From contig CAJMAC010000007.1 of assembly GCA_905211265.1 (NCBI GenBank), positions 1 through 64,000 on the forward strand: a DNA stretch of 64,000 nucleotides, written 5' to 3'. The DNA is from an uncultured Eubacteriales bacterium (GTDB taxonomy: Bacteria; Bacillota_I; Bacilli_A; RF39; UBA660). Shown piece by piece: positions 18,683 to 27,593 of this stretch (positions are counted from its first letter, which is position 1; each line of letters starts with the position of its first letter). The position numbers were made by a program, and so were the translations under genes. The notes beneath the pieces were generated by a model that worked only from the letters and a program-made list of their open reading frames with translations, made no database searches and was not told where the DNA came from.

Positions 18683-19687
18683 TTATTCCTCCTTTGAATT
18701 TAAATTATTACTATTACTTTCTGAAAAAATATTATCAGCAAGTATTTCCAAAGGTTCCCTATATTTAGCAGTATATAGTCTTTCTGTTTGTGTTCTTTTA
18801 CATTCTATAAATAATCCTAGTTTTTCGAGTTCATCTTTATTACTTGATATTAATTTACCTAAGACGGGTGGAGTAATAAATAAATTTAATTTACTAACCA
18901 ATTCTGAAATAGTAAAAGTAAACTCTTTTTTACTAATTGCATATTTTAAAAATTGAATTAAATTTGGATTAAGTGTTTCTTCTGTTTTTTCATCAATACT
19001 TAGGATTAAATTATAATTTCTTTTTAGTACATAATTAAGTGCTTGGTAATCTCTACTTTCATAATTTAAGTAGAAAGTTGATTTGATGTTTTCATCTTGT
19101 TTTAATGCAAGTTTACCATCTACACAAGTATCAATAGCAGTACTTCCTAAAGATTTACCTTTACGATTTAAATGATGAACTATGATGATACTAACATTAT
19201 AGTTATTACATAATTTACGCAATTGTGGAAATATATTTTGACTCATATCTTGGTAATTATTTAAATCGTAATAACTTCCAAAATTTATGCCATTAAACAT
19301 ATCAATAAATACTAATTTGCCGTTATATTTTTCTTTAAATTCACTTATTTCTTTTTCAACTTTTAATATGCTTAGTTGTGTCATATTATCTTCTGGGAAA
19401 GTATATAGAAAATCATTTTCCATTAAATTACATTTCATAAAATTAATACGACTTATAGTCTCAGATGGATTCATTTCTGTACTTAAATACAAAATAGGTG
19501 TTTTGTTAGTCTTTAAATTCAAGAAAGGAATACCATTACAAACAGAATTTGCTATTTGAAGAGCTAGAGCAGATTTTCCTACTTTAGCTTCTCCAAGTAA
19601 ACAATATAAACCATTTTCTCTAATCATATTTTCAATAATATAATTAATATCGACAATACTATTTTTTAATTCTTCAATTGTTTTCAT
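18683..19687 (-). CDS. RepA/RecA-like AAA ATPase of a mobile element
   Basis: This 334-aa protein carries Walker A GEAKVGKSALALQ near residue 32-44, Walker B KLVFIDMFNG and a sensor-like IIVHHLNRKGKS. That pattern is seen in RepA-type hexameric helicases and DnaB-like ATPases (AAA_25). The C-terminal third is a helical, probably winged region. In integrative elements and plasmids these ATPases help replication of the excised circle. It sits between the excisionase-like gene and the integrase with 2-11 base gaps. Confidence 0.8.
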   Translation of the reverse strand: MKTIEELKNSIVDINYIIENMIRENGLYCLLGEAKVGKSALALQIANSVCNGIPFLNLKTNKTPILYLSTEMNPSETISRINFMKCNLMENDFLYTFPEDNMTQLSILKVEKEISEFKEKYNGKLVFIDMFNGINFGSYYDLNNYQDMSQNIFPQLRKLCNNYNVSIIIVHHLNRKGKSLGSTAIDTCVDGKLALKQDENIKSTFYLNYESRDYQALNYVLKRNYNLILSIDEKTEETLNPNLIQFLKYAISKKEFTFTISELVSKLNLFITPPVLGKLISSNKDELEKLGLFIECKRTQTERLYTAKYREPLEILADNIFSESNSNNLNSKEE

Positions 19688-19698
19688 ATAATTCCTTT

Positions 19699-19935
19699 CT
19701 ATAAATTTTCTTTAGCCATTTTTTCTAAATAATTAATATTAATTTTTAGCTTATTAACGACTTCAATCATTGGTAATCTGTTATTAGGAAGAGTATAACC
19801 TCTATTTATTAGGTCATTTTTTATTTCTCTTCTAAGTTTAACGGCATTGTTTTTACCTATTTCAGCAAGTTTCATTAGATCATCAAGATTACACCATTGC
19901 TTTGAAATAAGTTTTAAAGTTTCTCTAGCATTCAT
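19699..19935 (-). CDS. Excisionase-like / small DNA-binding protein
   Basis: This 78-aa protein starts at 19935, behind an AAGGAGG site. An ATG 21 bases upstream lies before that site and is rejected. The pattern CNLDDLMKLAEIGKNNAVKL plus LPNNRLPMIEVVNKLKIN is shared by small proteins encoded next to integrases in Bacillota elements and resembles a helix-turn-helix module. It is first in the operon with the ATPase and integrase, the usual place for a directionality factor. The function is inferred from position. Confidence 0.6.
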   Translation of the reverse strand: MNARETLKLISKQWCNLDDLMKLAEIGKNNAVKLRREIKNDLINRGYTLPNNRLPMIEVVNKLKININYLEKMAKENL

Positions 19936-20011
19936 ATAAACTAATCCTCCTTTCATTTAGACTCTAGATATAAATATATCTATGTAAAGATTACCAACTA
20001 AAGAAAGAAAT

Positions 20012-20038
20012 TATATTGTGAGGTATACTCACAATATA
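20012..20038. promoter_or_regulatory. Operator 1 between divergent operons
   Basis: A perfect inverted repeat has 11-bp arms (TATATTGTGAG / CTCACAATATA) around GTATA. It contains TTGTGA-N7-TCACAA, the same pattern as operator 2. It lies near the integrase operon promoter side and is a likely site for the XRE regulator at 20944. Confidence 0.7.
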
Positions 20039-20073
20039 ATAATACCATTTAATATTAATTAATGTCAATAAAA

Positions 20074-20127
20074 TTTGTGAGTTTTAATCACAAAATAATT
20101 GTTGAATAATCTGTTTTGTGGTAAAAT
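20074..20127 (+). promoter_or_regulatory. Operator 2 and promoter of the 20160 gene
   Basis: TTTGTGA (20074-20080) and TCACAAA (20088-20094) repeat the TTGTGA-N7-TCACAA pattern. A promoter follows with TTGTTG (20099-20104) and TAAAAT (20122-20127), 17 bases apart. The operator abuts the -35 box. Confidence 0.65.
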
Positions 20128-20159
20128 GGTATTAGGAAGTTATGAAGAGGTGTAATTTA

Positions 20160-20804
20160 ATGAATAGAAAAGAAAAATTAAAATCATTAATAGAAAAAGG
20201 AAAAGAACTGCTTGATAATCATAGTGGAAAAGATAATCCAAAATTTAGTGCTTGGAATACTTCAATTATTAGATTTATGGAAAGAGAATTTGGTTCTGAT
20301 AATACTGATACTAAAAGACTAAAAAATAGATACTATTATCCGAGTGTTTTATCAATTGGTTCTGATAACAGTGAAATTATTTATAGAAAATATAAAAGCG
20401 ATTTGGAAAAAACATTATCTGAATTAGAGTCAATTTATGAGGAATATGAAGATATTATTTTAGATAAAGAAATGGTGAAAAGTAATGATAATTACAATAT
20501 AAATGTTCCAAATATTACTTTAAATGTTGATAATAGTAATTATAATTCAAATGTTAATAATATTAATATTACATTTGAAAGTATTATAGAAAGTATAAAT
20601 AAAGATAATAATATATCAGAAGAAAATAAAGAAGATATTATAGATTCTGTAAATGAAATTAAGGAAATTTGCAACGATAAAGAATTATCAAAAAAAGATA
20701 AGTGGAAAAAAATTAAAATAATATTAAGTTTCTTATTAGATAAAGGTGTCGATTTTGTAATTGCGTATTTACCTCAAATAATTTTATTAATTGGAAAAAT
20801 TTAA
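20160..20804 (+). CDS. 214-aa protein with C-terminal hydrophobic helix, unknown function
   Basis: The start at 20160 has GAGGTG eight bases upstream; an ATG at 20142 precedes that site. Residues 1-110 are charged and helical. Residues 115-145 are Asn/Val-rich (INVPNITLNVDNSN) and likely beta or disordered. Then comes a helical region and a final hydrophobic segment (FVIAYLPQIILLIGKI) that could insert in membrane. No family is recognised. It is divergent from the integration genes under a shared operator pair, so it is probably an early or lysogeny-like gene of the element. A defence role is possible but unproven. Confidence 0.5.
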   Translation: MNRKEKLKSLIEKGKELLDNHSGKDNPKFSAWNTSIIRFMEREFGSDNTDTKRLKNRYYYPSVLSIGSDNSEIIYRKYKSDLEKTLSELESIYEEYEDIILDKEMVKSNDNYNINVPNITLNVDNSNYNSNVNNINITFESIIESINKDNNISEENKEDIIDSVNEIKEICNDKELSKKDKWKKIKIILSFLLDKGVDFVIAYLPQIILLIGKI

Positions 20805-20943
20805 GATATGTAATTGATAAAAGTATCTTGAAGAATTCGTTGATTAATTTCAAAAATAAAATAAAAAAACACAACAAAATATTAACAGCAAACTAGAAGA
20901 AATAATATGTAAAATTACAAAATTCAAAAAGAGGTGTGATTGA

Positions 20944-21471
20944 ATGAACGATAAAACTTTAGCTAGTGTAGTAAAAGAAGCTAGAGAGAAAATTAATATA
21001 TCCCAAAGAGAATTATCAAGAATAACTGGTATAGATAATAATACGATTGCTAAAATTGAAAAAGGCGAAAGAAAGAAGCCTAATGTATTATCTTTAAAAA
21101 AGTTAAGTTCAGTATTAAATCTTTCTTTAGAGATGCTAATGGAGTTATGTGCGTATAGTAAGGAAGAAATAGATTCAACGGTGAATAATTCTTATAGCAG
21201 TATGGTTATTAAACCTGAAAATGCTCCAATTCTTGTACTTGATGATATAGTTAATCAAATGCAAGATGAACTATATATGAAAATGGTTATTAAAGAATTA
21301 TTAGATAACTGTGATTTAGAAGAGTTAAATTTTATTTCTGAATTAAATAAAAAGGACAAAAATAGAGTTATCAAAGTAATTAAAAATTATGTTAAAGATA
21401 ATGAAAAAGAAATAAAAAAACAAAAACAATCTCTTGATGATTTAAAAAAATTACTTACTGAAGAAGAATGA
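20944..21471 (+). CDS. XRE-family transcriptional regulator
   Basis: This 175-aa protein has an N-terminal helix-turn-helix of the Cro/CI type (ISQRELSRITGIDNNTIAKI, residues about 18-37) and a longer C-terminal helical region ending in a Lys-rich coiled coil. The start has GAGGTG. It is the only DNA-binding regulator near the two TTGTGA-N7-TCACAA operators and is the natural candidate to repress the integration operon. Confidence 0.85.
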   Translation: MNDKTLASVVKEAREKINISQRELSRITGIDNNTIAKIEKGERKKPNVLSLKKLSSVLNLSLEMLMELCAYSKEEIDSTVNNSYSSMVIKPENAPILVLDDIVNQMQDELYMKMVIKELLDNCDLEELNFISELNKKDKNRVIKVIKNYVKDNEKEIKKQKQSLDDLKKLLTEEE

Positions 21472-21484
21472 TTTTTTAGTTAGT

Positions 21485-21550
21485 AATGACAATATGACAG
21501 GAAATAGAGATATATGGGTATGTTGTAATAAACGCGTCATTGTTGTCATT
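21485..21550. other. Inverted repeat after the XRE gene
   Basis: AATGACAATATGAC is mirrored by GTCATTGTTGTCATT about 40 bases on, but no T-run follows. It may be a weak terminator or a fold at the edge of the cassette beginning at 21563. Confidence 0.4.
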
Positions 21551-21562
21551 GGGAATATAATA

Positions 21563-21626
21563 TTTGTCTAGCAAGCAATGAATTTGTACTCCCATACGAA
21601 ATTCGCATGTGGGAATGCCCAAGCCC
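21563..21626 (+). repeat. Left arm of the cassette inverted repeat
   Basis: This arm matches the reverse complement of 24255-24319. An internal imperfect palindrome runs CCCATACGAAATTCG then CATGTGGG and could fold as a hairpin. Confidence 0.8.
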
Positions 21627-21721
21627 TTTAAATAGAATCTAGAAAAAAATAGAAGGAATTTTACTAGGAAAATAGTAGGAAAATACTATGATTAATTCAA
21701 TTATAATTAGAGGTGATTAAA

Positions 21722-22303
21722 ATGATAGAAATTCCAACCCCATGCAAAAATGAAGTAGAAAAATATTTGAAAAAGTGGGATTCATTAGAAAACTATGTAC
21801 TACAAGAAAAAAGTTTAGATAAATTGTTTTTTATAACTTATCCAAACAACAATGAAATAGAAGATATATTAATAAAAGTTAGTTCATTAAATGACTTTTA
21901 TAGTACTAATATATTTTCTGTATTTCCTGTGGCAAAACATATATTAAATTTAGATATTGATAACAGGTTAAAAAGCAATGATGAAACTCTTGTTAATGAT
22001 ATTGCTAATTTAAGTATTAATGGTAAAAAGAAATTTTTTTATTCTTTTGCAACAAAATATTGTTCTCATCACAATCCTATTAATTTTCCAATTTATGATA
22101 GTTATGTAGATAAAATTTTAAATTATTATAAAAGAAAAGATCATTTTTATGATTTTAAAAGAGATGATTTAAAAAACTATATCGTTTTCAAGAAAGTTTT
22201 GATAGCATTCAAAAAATTTTATAGCATAGATGAGTATAATTTGAAAGATATTGATAGATATCTTTGGCAATTGGGAAAAGACTATTTTCCTAATAAGTAT
22301 TAA
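21722..22303 (+). CDS. 193-aa cassette protein, possibly HhH/DNA-glycosylase-like
   Basis: The start at 21722 has AGAGGTG seven bases upstream; the GTG inside that site is rejected. The segment FATKYCSHHNPINFPIYDSYV resembles a motif in small helical proteins distantly related to base-excision glycosylases, where a helix-hairpin-helix fold binds DNA. I cannot identify a catalytic Lys/Asp pair with confidence. It precedes the nuclease gene by 18 bases and is likely co-expressed with it, so it may be a partner, an immunity factor or a DNA-binding subunit. Confidence 0.45.
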   Translation: MIEIPTPCKNEVEKYLKKWDSLENYVLQEKSLDKLFFITYPNNNEIEDILIKVSSLNDFYSTNIFSVFPVAKHILNLDIDNRLKSNDETLVNDIANLSINGKKKFFYSFATKYCSHHNPINFPIYDSYVDKILNYYKRKDHFYDFKRDDLKNYIVFKKVLIAFKKFYSIDEYNLKDIDRYLWQLGKDYFPNKY

Positions 22304-22321
22304 AGTATAGGAGTTTGTCTT

Positions 22322-24157
22322 ATGAAAATAAAAAAATTATTAAGTGATAATGAAAAATTAATGAGTGAATGGGATTATGAAAAAAATAAAGATATAGATT
22401 TGTCTAAAATTACTTTTTCTAGTTCAAAAAAATTTTGGTGGAAATGTTCTGAAGGTCACAGTTATTATTCAAGTGTTGCAACTAGAAATTCTGGTAGTGG
22501 CTGTCCAATTTGCAGTGGGCATAAGGTTCTTTTGGGATATAATGATTTATTTACTGTATGTCCTAATTTAAAAAATGAATGGGATTTTAATAATAATTCT
22601 TTAAATCCGTATGAGTTAACTGCTGGTTCGAATAAAATTGCAAATTGGATTTGCAAAAAAAATCATAGTTTTAGTATGAAAATATCTCACAGAAAAGACG
22701 GACATGGATGTCCATTTTGTGCTGGAATTAAAATATTACAAGGTTTTAATGATTTAGAAACTTGGTGTAATCAAAATAATAATATTATATTAAAAAAATG
22801 GAATTATAAAAGAAATAATATTTTACCATCTGAATGTTCAAGGACAAGCAAAACTAAAGTTTGGTGGAAATGTAATATATGTGGTTATGAGTATCAAAAT
22901 TCTATTTGTAACGAAGTATCTAATATTTATTGTCCACAATGTAATAAAAGGAATAAAACTTCTTTCCCGGAGCAAATAATATATTATTATTTAAAAAAAA
23001 TATTTTCAGATGCAATAAATGGATATAAGGACATTGAAAATGAAATCAGTGAAATAGATATATATATTCCTTCATTAAATATTGGTATTGAATATGATGG
23101 TATTAATTGGCATAGAGGAGAACTATCATATAAAAAAGAATTAAAAAAATACGAAGCTTGTAAAAATAAAAATATTTATTTAATCAGATTTAAAGAAAAA
23201 GTTTTAGAACGAGATTTTAAGACTTGCGATGAAATACTTTTTTCTTCATATAACTATAGTATTTCTAAATTTAATGATGAAATTCAGAATTTTATTAATA
23301 GATATAGTTCTTCGGTAAAAGTAAATGTAGAAAAAGATAGAAATGATATATATAATCAGTATTTATCAATATTAAAAAACAAATCATTAGGCAAAATGTA
23401 TCCTAAAATAGCAAGTGAGTGGGATTATGATAAAAATTATCCTTTAACACCTGATATGATTCCTGCTTTTATTAATGAAAAATTTTACTTTATTTGCGAA
23501 AAAGGACATTCATATCATATTAATGTTTCTAAAAGGACTTCAAGAGGTGATTCATGCCCAATATGTTCTGGTAAAAGAGTGCTAAAGGGATATAATGATT
23601 TAGAAACTACTAATCCTGAGTTAATAGAAGAGTGGGATTATGAAAAAAACATTGTTAAGCCATATGAAATATCTAAAGGTTATGATAAAAAGGTTTGGTG
23701 GAAGTGTAATAAATGTGGTCATTCATATTGCAATAGTCCAAATTCTAGAACTTCTCAAAATGTCGGATGCAAATATTGTAAGGGTGGTGTTGCAAAAAAA
23801 GTTATTCAATATGATAAGAATGGGAAATATATTGCGATATATGATAGTTGCTCTTCTGCTGCTAGAGTTTTAGGAGTATCAAATGGTGCGATTTCAAATG
23901 CCTGTAAGAAAAAAAGTTTATGTTTAGAATATCAATGGAGATATCAGGATAATAATAAAAATTTAAATAATATTGAAAAATATAATCCAGGTACTTACAA
24001 TAATAAAGAAGTATGTCAATATACATTAAATGGAACTTATATTAAAACCTATACTAGCATTACTATGGCTGAAAAAGAAACTGGTGCTACTAAAATTGGA
24101 ATGGTTTGTGCTGGAAAAAGAAAATCATCAGGTGGTTTTATTTGGAAATATAAGTAG
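22322..24157 (+). CDS. Zinc-ribbon repeat, Vsr/EndoMS-like, NUMOD protein (putative homing nuclease)
   Basis: This 611-aa protein has at least four treble-clef repeats (each an EWD..KN start, a W-x-C and a closing CPxC) near residues 15-65, 75-130, 150-195 and 355-470. In the middle is a nuclease-like core: SFPEQIIYYYL, EIDIYIPSLNIGIEYDG and IYLIRFKE, as in Vsr and very-short-patch-like PD-(D/E)XK enzymes. The C-terminus holds two NUMOD-like DNA-binding repeats (KVIQYDKNGKYIAIYDS and VCQYTLNGTYIKTYTS). Such domain mixes occur in free-standing homing endonucleases and phage proteins. It is enclosed by 64-bp inverted repeats. The start has TAGGAG upstream. Confidence 0.75.
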   Translation: MKIKKLLSDNEKLMSEWDYEKNKDIDLSKITFSSSKKFWWKCSEGHSYYSSVATRNSGSGCPICSGHKVLLGYNDLFTVCPNLKNEWDFNNNSLNPYELTAGSNKIANWICKKNHSFSMKISHRKDGHGCPFCAGIKILQGFNDLETWCNQNNNIILKKWNYKRNNILPSECSRTSKTKVWWKCNICGYEYQNSICNEVSNIYCPQCNKRNKTSFPEQIIYYYLKKIFSDAINGYKDIENEISEIDIYIPSLNIGIEYDGINWHRGELSYKKELKKYEACKNKNIYLIRFKEKVLERDFKTCDEILFSSYNYSISKFNDEIQNFINRYSSSVKVNVEKDRNDIYNQYLSILKNKSLGKMYPKIASEWDYDKNYPLTPDMIPAFINEKFYFICEKGHSYHINVSKRTSRGDSCPICSGKRVLKGYNDLETTNPELIEEWDYEKNIVKPYEISKGYDKKVWWKCNKCGHSYCNSPNSRTSQNVGCKYCKGGVAKKVIQYDKNGKYIAIYDSCSSAARVLGVSNGAISNACKKKSLCLEYQWRYQDNNKNLNNIEKYNPGTYNNKEVCQYTLNGTYIKTYTSITMAEKETGATKIGMVCAGKRKSSGGFIWKYK

Positions 24158-24254
24158 ACTTGTTTGGTTTATGCTAAATTTATGATAAAACTTGATGTTA
24201 TGGAAAATTTAAAATAATTATTATTCATTACTTAAATTGATTTATAAACAATAG

Positions 24255-24319
24255 GGGATTGGGATTTTCCTACATACGAATTTCGTACGGGAGTACAAAT
24301 TCAGTGCTGGCTAGACAAA
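24255..24319 (-). repeat. Right arm of the cassette inverted repeat
   Basis: This arm is the reverse complement of 21563-21626 with about eight mismatches and a short indel. Its core palindrome TACGAAATTCGTA is perfect here. It ends 81 bases before the next gene. Confidence 0.8.
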
Positions 24320-24400
24320 AGTTTGCCTACCAAATGATAAATTTGATATATTGCATGATCAAATCGAAAATTTTGAAATTGTTAAAATGGAGGTGAAATA

Positions 24401-26740
24401 ATGATAAAAATAATAGTTTTTAATAAAACACTCCTAGTATTTTTGAAATTAATGTTTGCTTTAATTTCAAAAGTTTGGTCTATATTACATATTTGTATTG
24501 ACTTTATTTTATATACTGGTGATAAATACAATGAATTAGTATTGGTATTAATAGGAGGAGAATTAACTTTAATAACCTTATTTTTCGCACTAATACCTAC
24601 ATTAGTAGATAAAAGAAATGATCAATATTATTTAGGTTATAAAATTTCAGAAATATTTTTATATGGTAACGGTAAAAAAAGTGAACTTACAAAAACTTGG
24701 ATAGGCGGAATAATATTAGCATCAATAAATATTATATTTTGTTTACTAAAATTAGATAATTTATCATTTTTTTGTTTTACTATTTTTATAATGTTTTTTA
24801 CTTTCAAAATTTTAAAATATTTAAATTTTATTTCGAATGATGATGAAATAAAAAATGAAATAGAAAAAAATTTTGTTAAAGAAGTTAATAGTAATTATAG
24901 TAGTTTAATTCAAAATATGTTTGATACATCTAAAGATAGTATGAAAAATATATATGATAATATGAATTTTTTATTTAAAATTAATGAAGATTCTAGAATT
25001 TTAAATGATTACACTAATAAGTTATTAGATATAAAAAATATTAATCAAGATTCTATTTATTTTAAAATAGGTGAGTTTATTGAAGAAAAAAAATATAATT
25101 ATTATTTTAAGTTTGATTATTCTAAATTATATAAATATTTAAGAAATTCCATAAATGATTTTAATAAAGAAGACTATTATGGATTCATTCATACTCTATT
25201 GATTAATAATTATAATTGTTATATAAATAAACAAATGGAAAATATGGATGTTCTTGTACTACCTATATTTAGTGCAATAGATGATTCAAAATTATCAGCA
25301 AATAATAGGCAAAACTTAAAAAATAGAATTATTAATAACATGAATATTTACATAAAAAAAGAGTATAGCATTTCTGATAAAGAGTACCCATATGTATATA
25401 AATATGAATTCTATGTGTTGAAATATATTGTTGATAATAAAGATTTAAATTTATTTAATAAATTTATTAGAAATAATGATTCAAATTATACTAATTATGG
25501 AATTATATATGATTTATATTTAACTTGTTTTTTATATTTATATTATCTAATTGAAATTGAAACAAAAAAATATGTTTCATTAGCTGATAAAAAAATATAT
25601 AAAGAAATGTATAATCAATTATGCAAAGCATTTGACATTTCTAATTTTGAATTAAATGATTATTATTATAGAAATTTTAACGCTTTTTTCAAAAATCTAA
25701 ATGAAGTCACTAATTGGTGGGAAAAATTTAATCTTGAAGATCAATGGGATTTAAAGACTTGCTTAGTGGATAGTTCTATAATTCAGTGTAAGAAAGCATT
25801 ATTTATAATTTTTGGGAAAGATTTTATAGGTAAAAAATATTCTATATCAGATGAAATTGTTAACTTGTTCAAATATGATTTTGAAAACGGAATTTTAAAG
25901 ATTCAGAGTAAAGAGCAATTAAAAAGTGTTTTATTATTTTTTAAATATAATATAAATGATGAGTTAGAAAAATTTGAAGAAGATTTTTTAGAATTTGTAT
26001 CAAATAATTATAAAATTGATGAATTGTCAAAAAAAATAGATATTGAAAATTTATCGAAAAAATTAAATAATGAATTATCGATAATAAAAGAAAAAATCAA
26101 TAAATTGAGTATTATAAATAATAAAAAATGTAGCAATTTTGAGGAATGTTTTTGTAATATTAATTGCAGTAAAGATTTTTTAGATAGTTTTTATGCTAAT
26201 AAGAATTTGCTTAATGATTTGAATTTAGAATCGGCCTTAGAAAAATATGCATATGAATGTATTTTAAGCAAAGTAGAAAATAAAATATATCATAGCTACA
26301 AAGATGATAAAATTATTGTTGATACTTTAGATAAAATTAAAAGTAGATATTTTTATTTTAGACCATCAAATGATTTATTAGGCGAAAAATGGAAGTTTGG
26401 AAATAAATATAAAAATATAATATCGAGATATGAATTAGTCGATACTAGCATTTCAAAAATAAGAATATTAGTAAAAGATTATAATTGCTCAATAGAGAAT
26501 ATTTCATTAGAGTTAAAAGAAGTGACTGATGATTTTATTAAAAGTAAACTAAGAAGTCATTTTATTTCAAGAAATAAGTATTGCATAAAAAATGAATTTG
26601 GATTAGAGATATTTTTTACTAAAAAGGAATTTTTAAATTACTTAAAAAATACTGAGGTATTACTTCAAATAAAGATTAAATTTGGATTAGATATTTTTGG
26701 AAATAAAAATATAGCATTTATTAGAAAAAAGGATAGTTGA
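24401..26740 (+). CDS. 779-aa membrane-anchored protein of unknown function (candidate defence protein)
   Basis: The N-terminal 145 residues contain four hydrophobic helices, including VLVLIGGELTLITLFFALIP. The remaining 630 residues are soluble, rich in Asn, Lys and Tyr and predicted mostly helical. A small Cys cluster (KKCSNFEECFCNINCSKDF) lies near residue 580 and could bind metal. No Walker, nuclease or TIR motif is visible. The start has GGAGGTG at ideal spacing. It is a lone, large cargo gene between the homing cassette and TnpV, the usual slot for anti-phage or host-benefit genes. Codon and base use match the surroundings. Confidence 0.5.
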   Translation: MIKIIVFNKTLLVFLKLMFALISKVWSILHICIDFILYTGDKYNELVLVLIGGELTLITLFFALIPTLVDKRNDQYYLGYKISEIFLYGNGKKSELTKTWIGGIILASINIIFCLLKLDNLSFFCFTIFIMFFTFKILKYLNFISNDDEIKNEIEKNFVKEVNSNYSSLIQNMFDTSKDSMKNIYDNMNFLFKINEDSRILNDYTNKLLDIKNINQDSIYFKIGEFIEEKKYNYYFKFDYSKLYKYLRNSINDFNKEDYYGFIHTLLINNYNCYINKQMENMDVLVLPIFSAIDDSKLSANNRQNLKNRIINNMNIYIKKEYSISDKEYPYVYKYEFYVLKYIVDNKDLNLFNKFIRNNDSNYTNYGIIYDLYLTCFLYLYYLIEIETKKYVSLADKKIYKEMYNQLCKAFDISNFELNDYYYRNFNAFFKNLNEVTNWWEKFNLEDQWDLKTCLVDSSIIQCKKALFIIFGKDFIGKKYSISDEIVNLFKYDFENGILKIQSKEQLKSVLLFFKYNINDELEKFEEDFLEFVSNNYKIDELSKKIDIENLSKKLNNELSIIKEKINKLSIINNKKCSNFEECFCNINCSKDFLDSFYANKNLLNDLNLESALEKYAYECILSKVENKIYHSYKDDKIIVDTLDKIKSRYFYFRPSNDLLGEKWKFGNKYKNIISRYELVDTSISKIRILVKDYNCSIENISLELKEVTDDFIKSKLRSHFISRNKYCIKNEFGLEIFFTKKEFLNYLKNTEVLLQIKIKFGLDIFGNKNIAFIRKKDS

Positions 26741-26744
26741 AATT

Positions 26745-27047
26745 TCAATTATCCTTTAATTGTGTGATTGTAGATATTTTTAAATTATATTTAATTCTGA
26801 GTATTTTTTTTACCTGTGGAACTAATTTATCAATATTACATCTTACATTAAATATATCTAGTGCAGAATTAATATGATTACGAAGTGGACAATCTGATAA
26901 ACAGTTTCTACTATATCCATTTGCTAAGTAAAATGCTACAGCTTCTGGTATTACAAATCTAATAAGATATTCATTATAATTATTGTAGAATGGTAATAAT
27001 ATTTCTTCAAATTCTTTGTCAGTAATATCTTCTTTACCTTTAATCAT
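26745..27047 (-). CDS. 100-aa protein coupled to tnpV, unknown
   Basis: This is a small helical protein with a Cys cluster (SRNCLSDCPLRNH) near its middle. Its ATG overlaps the tnpV stop by four bases, indicating translational coupling. The stop lies five bases from the convergent 779-aa gene. No function is recognised; comparable small ORFs accompany tnpV in Bacillota elements. Confidence 0.55.
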   Translation of the reverse strand: MIKGKEDITDKEFEEILLPFYNNYNEYLIRFVIPEAVAFYLANGYSRNCLSDCPLRNHINSALDIFNVRCNIDKLVPQVKKILRIKYNLKISTITQLKDN

Positions 27048-27406
27048 ATTTCATCTCTATAAATAATCTCTTTTAAAATTATTTCTTCAGCAATGCTTTT
27101 ATAATTATTCATTTTTTGAACCCATAATAATTGATTTTCAAGTTTTAGTTTTTCTGTAATAGAAGTATCAGATTTTATTAATTCATTAATTATATGATTT
27201 ACTTTATTTTCAGCATCTATACTTACTGAAAAAAGATGTTCATTTAATTTATCTTTCATAAGTAATTCTTGATATAATACTTTTTTATTATTCTTTAAAT
27301 ACTCTAATCTTAATAATCCATATTTATTTAATTGTTTGTTTTCTTTTTTAGCTAGTGTTAAATTTGGTAATAAATTATCACCACATTTTGTATAAGTTAT
27401 ATTCAT
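27044..27406 (-). CDS. tnpV: TnpV family transposon-encoded protein
   Basis: This 120-aa protein begins MNITYTKCGDNLLPNLTL, followed by KYGLLRLEYLKNNKKVLYQE, LLWVQKMNNYKSIAEEI and ILKEIIY. These landmarks occur in that order in TnpV proteins of Bacillota conjugative and mobilisable transposons. The start at 27406 follows AAAGGA; the frame extends 48 bases further but without a better site. Its biochemical role is unknown. It is a good marker that this end belongs to the mobile element. Confidence 0.85.
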   Translation of the reverse strand: MNITYTKCGDNLLPNLTLAKKENKQLNKYGLLRLEYLKNNKKVLYQELLMKDKLNEHLFSVSIDAENKVNHIINELIKSDTSITEKLKLENQLLWVQKMNNYKSIAEEIILKEIIYRDEI

Positions 27407-27456
27407 AATATTTATCCTTTCATTTCTATGAAGAATTAATAATAGTATTATCAATT

Positions 27457-27479
27457 TTAGGTACCCATTTAGGTACTCA
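27457..27479. repeat. Direct repeats, putative integrase arm sites (right)
   Basis: TTAGGTACCCA at 27457 and TAGGTACTCA at 27470 have the same 12-bp period and orientation as the pair at 17540-17562. The stretch from here to 27593 holds no gene. Confidence 0.55.
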
Positions 27480-27593
27480 AATTGTAAAATTTGATAATTA
27501 TATTTAAAATATTGTAATTAGTTATAATTTATAAATGCTTATAATATAAGGCTTTTAACTAGTAATAATTTATTTTGTGTGTGATATATTTTT

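Larger units (their letters stand above)
21563..24319. mobile_element. Inverted-repeat-bounded cassette with putative homing nuclease
   Basis: A 64-base arm at 21563-21626 recurs in reverse complement at 24255-24319 with only about eight differences. Both arms begin TTTGTCTAGC and share TGAATTTGTACTCCC. Each arm contains its own palindrome around TACGAAATTCG. The two enclosed genes encode a small protein and a zinc-ribbon/NUMOD nuclease. The whole looks like a discrete insertion inside unit 1. No known insertion-sequence transposase is encoded. Confidence 0.65.

Noticed and set aside
23640..23873. Second plus-strand frame inside the NUMOD nuclease gene
   Set aside because: It overlaps conserved domains of the main frame entirely and has no ribosome site of its own.
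21563..24319. Inverted-repeat cassette considered as a classic insertion sequence
   Set aside because: Neither enclosed protein has DDE, HUH or serine transposase motifs, and no short target duplication could be seen at the ends.
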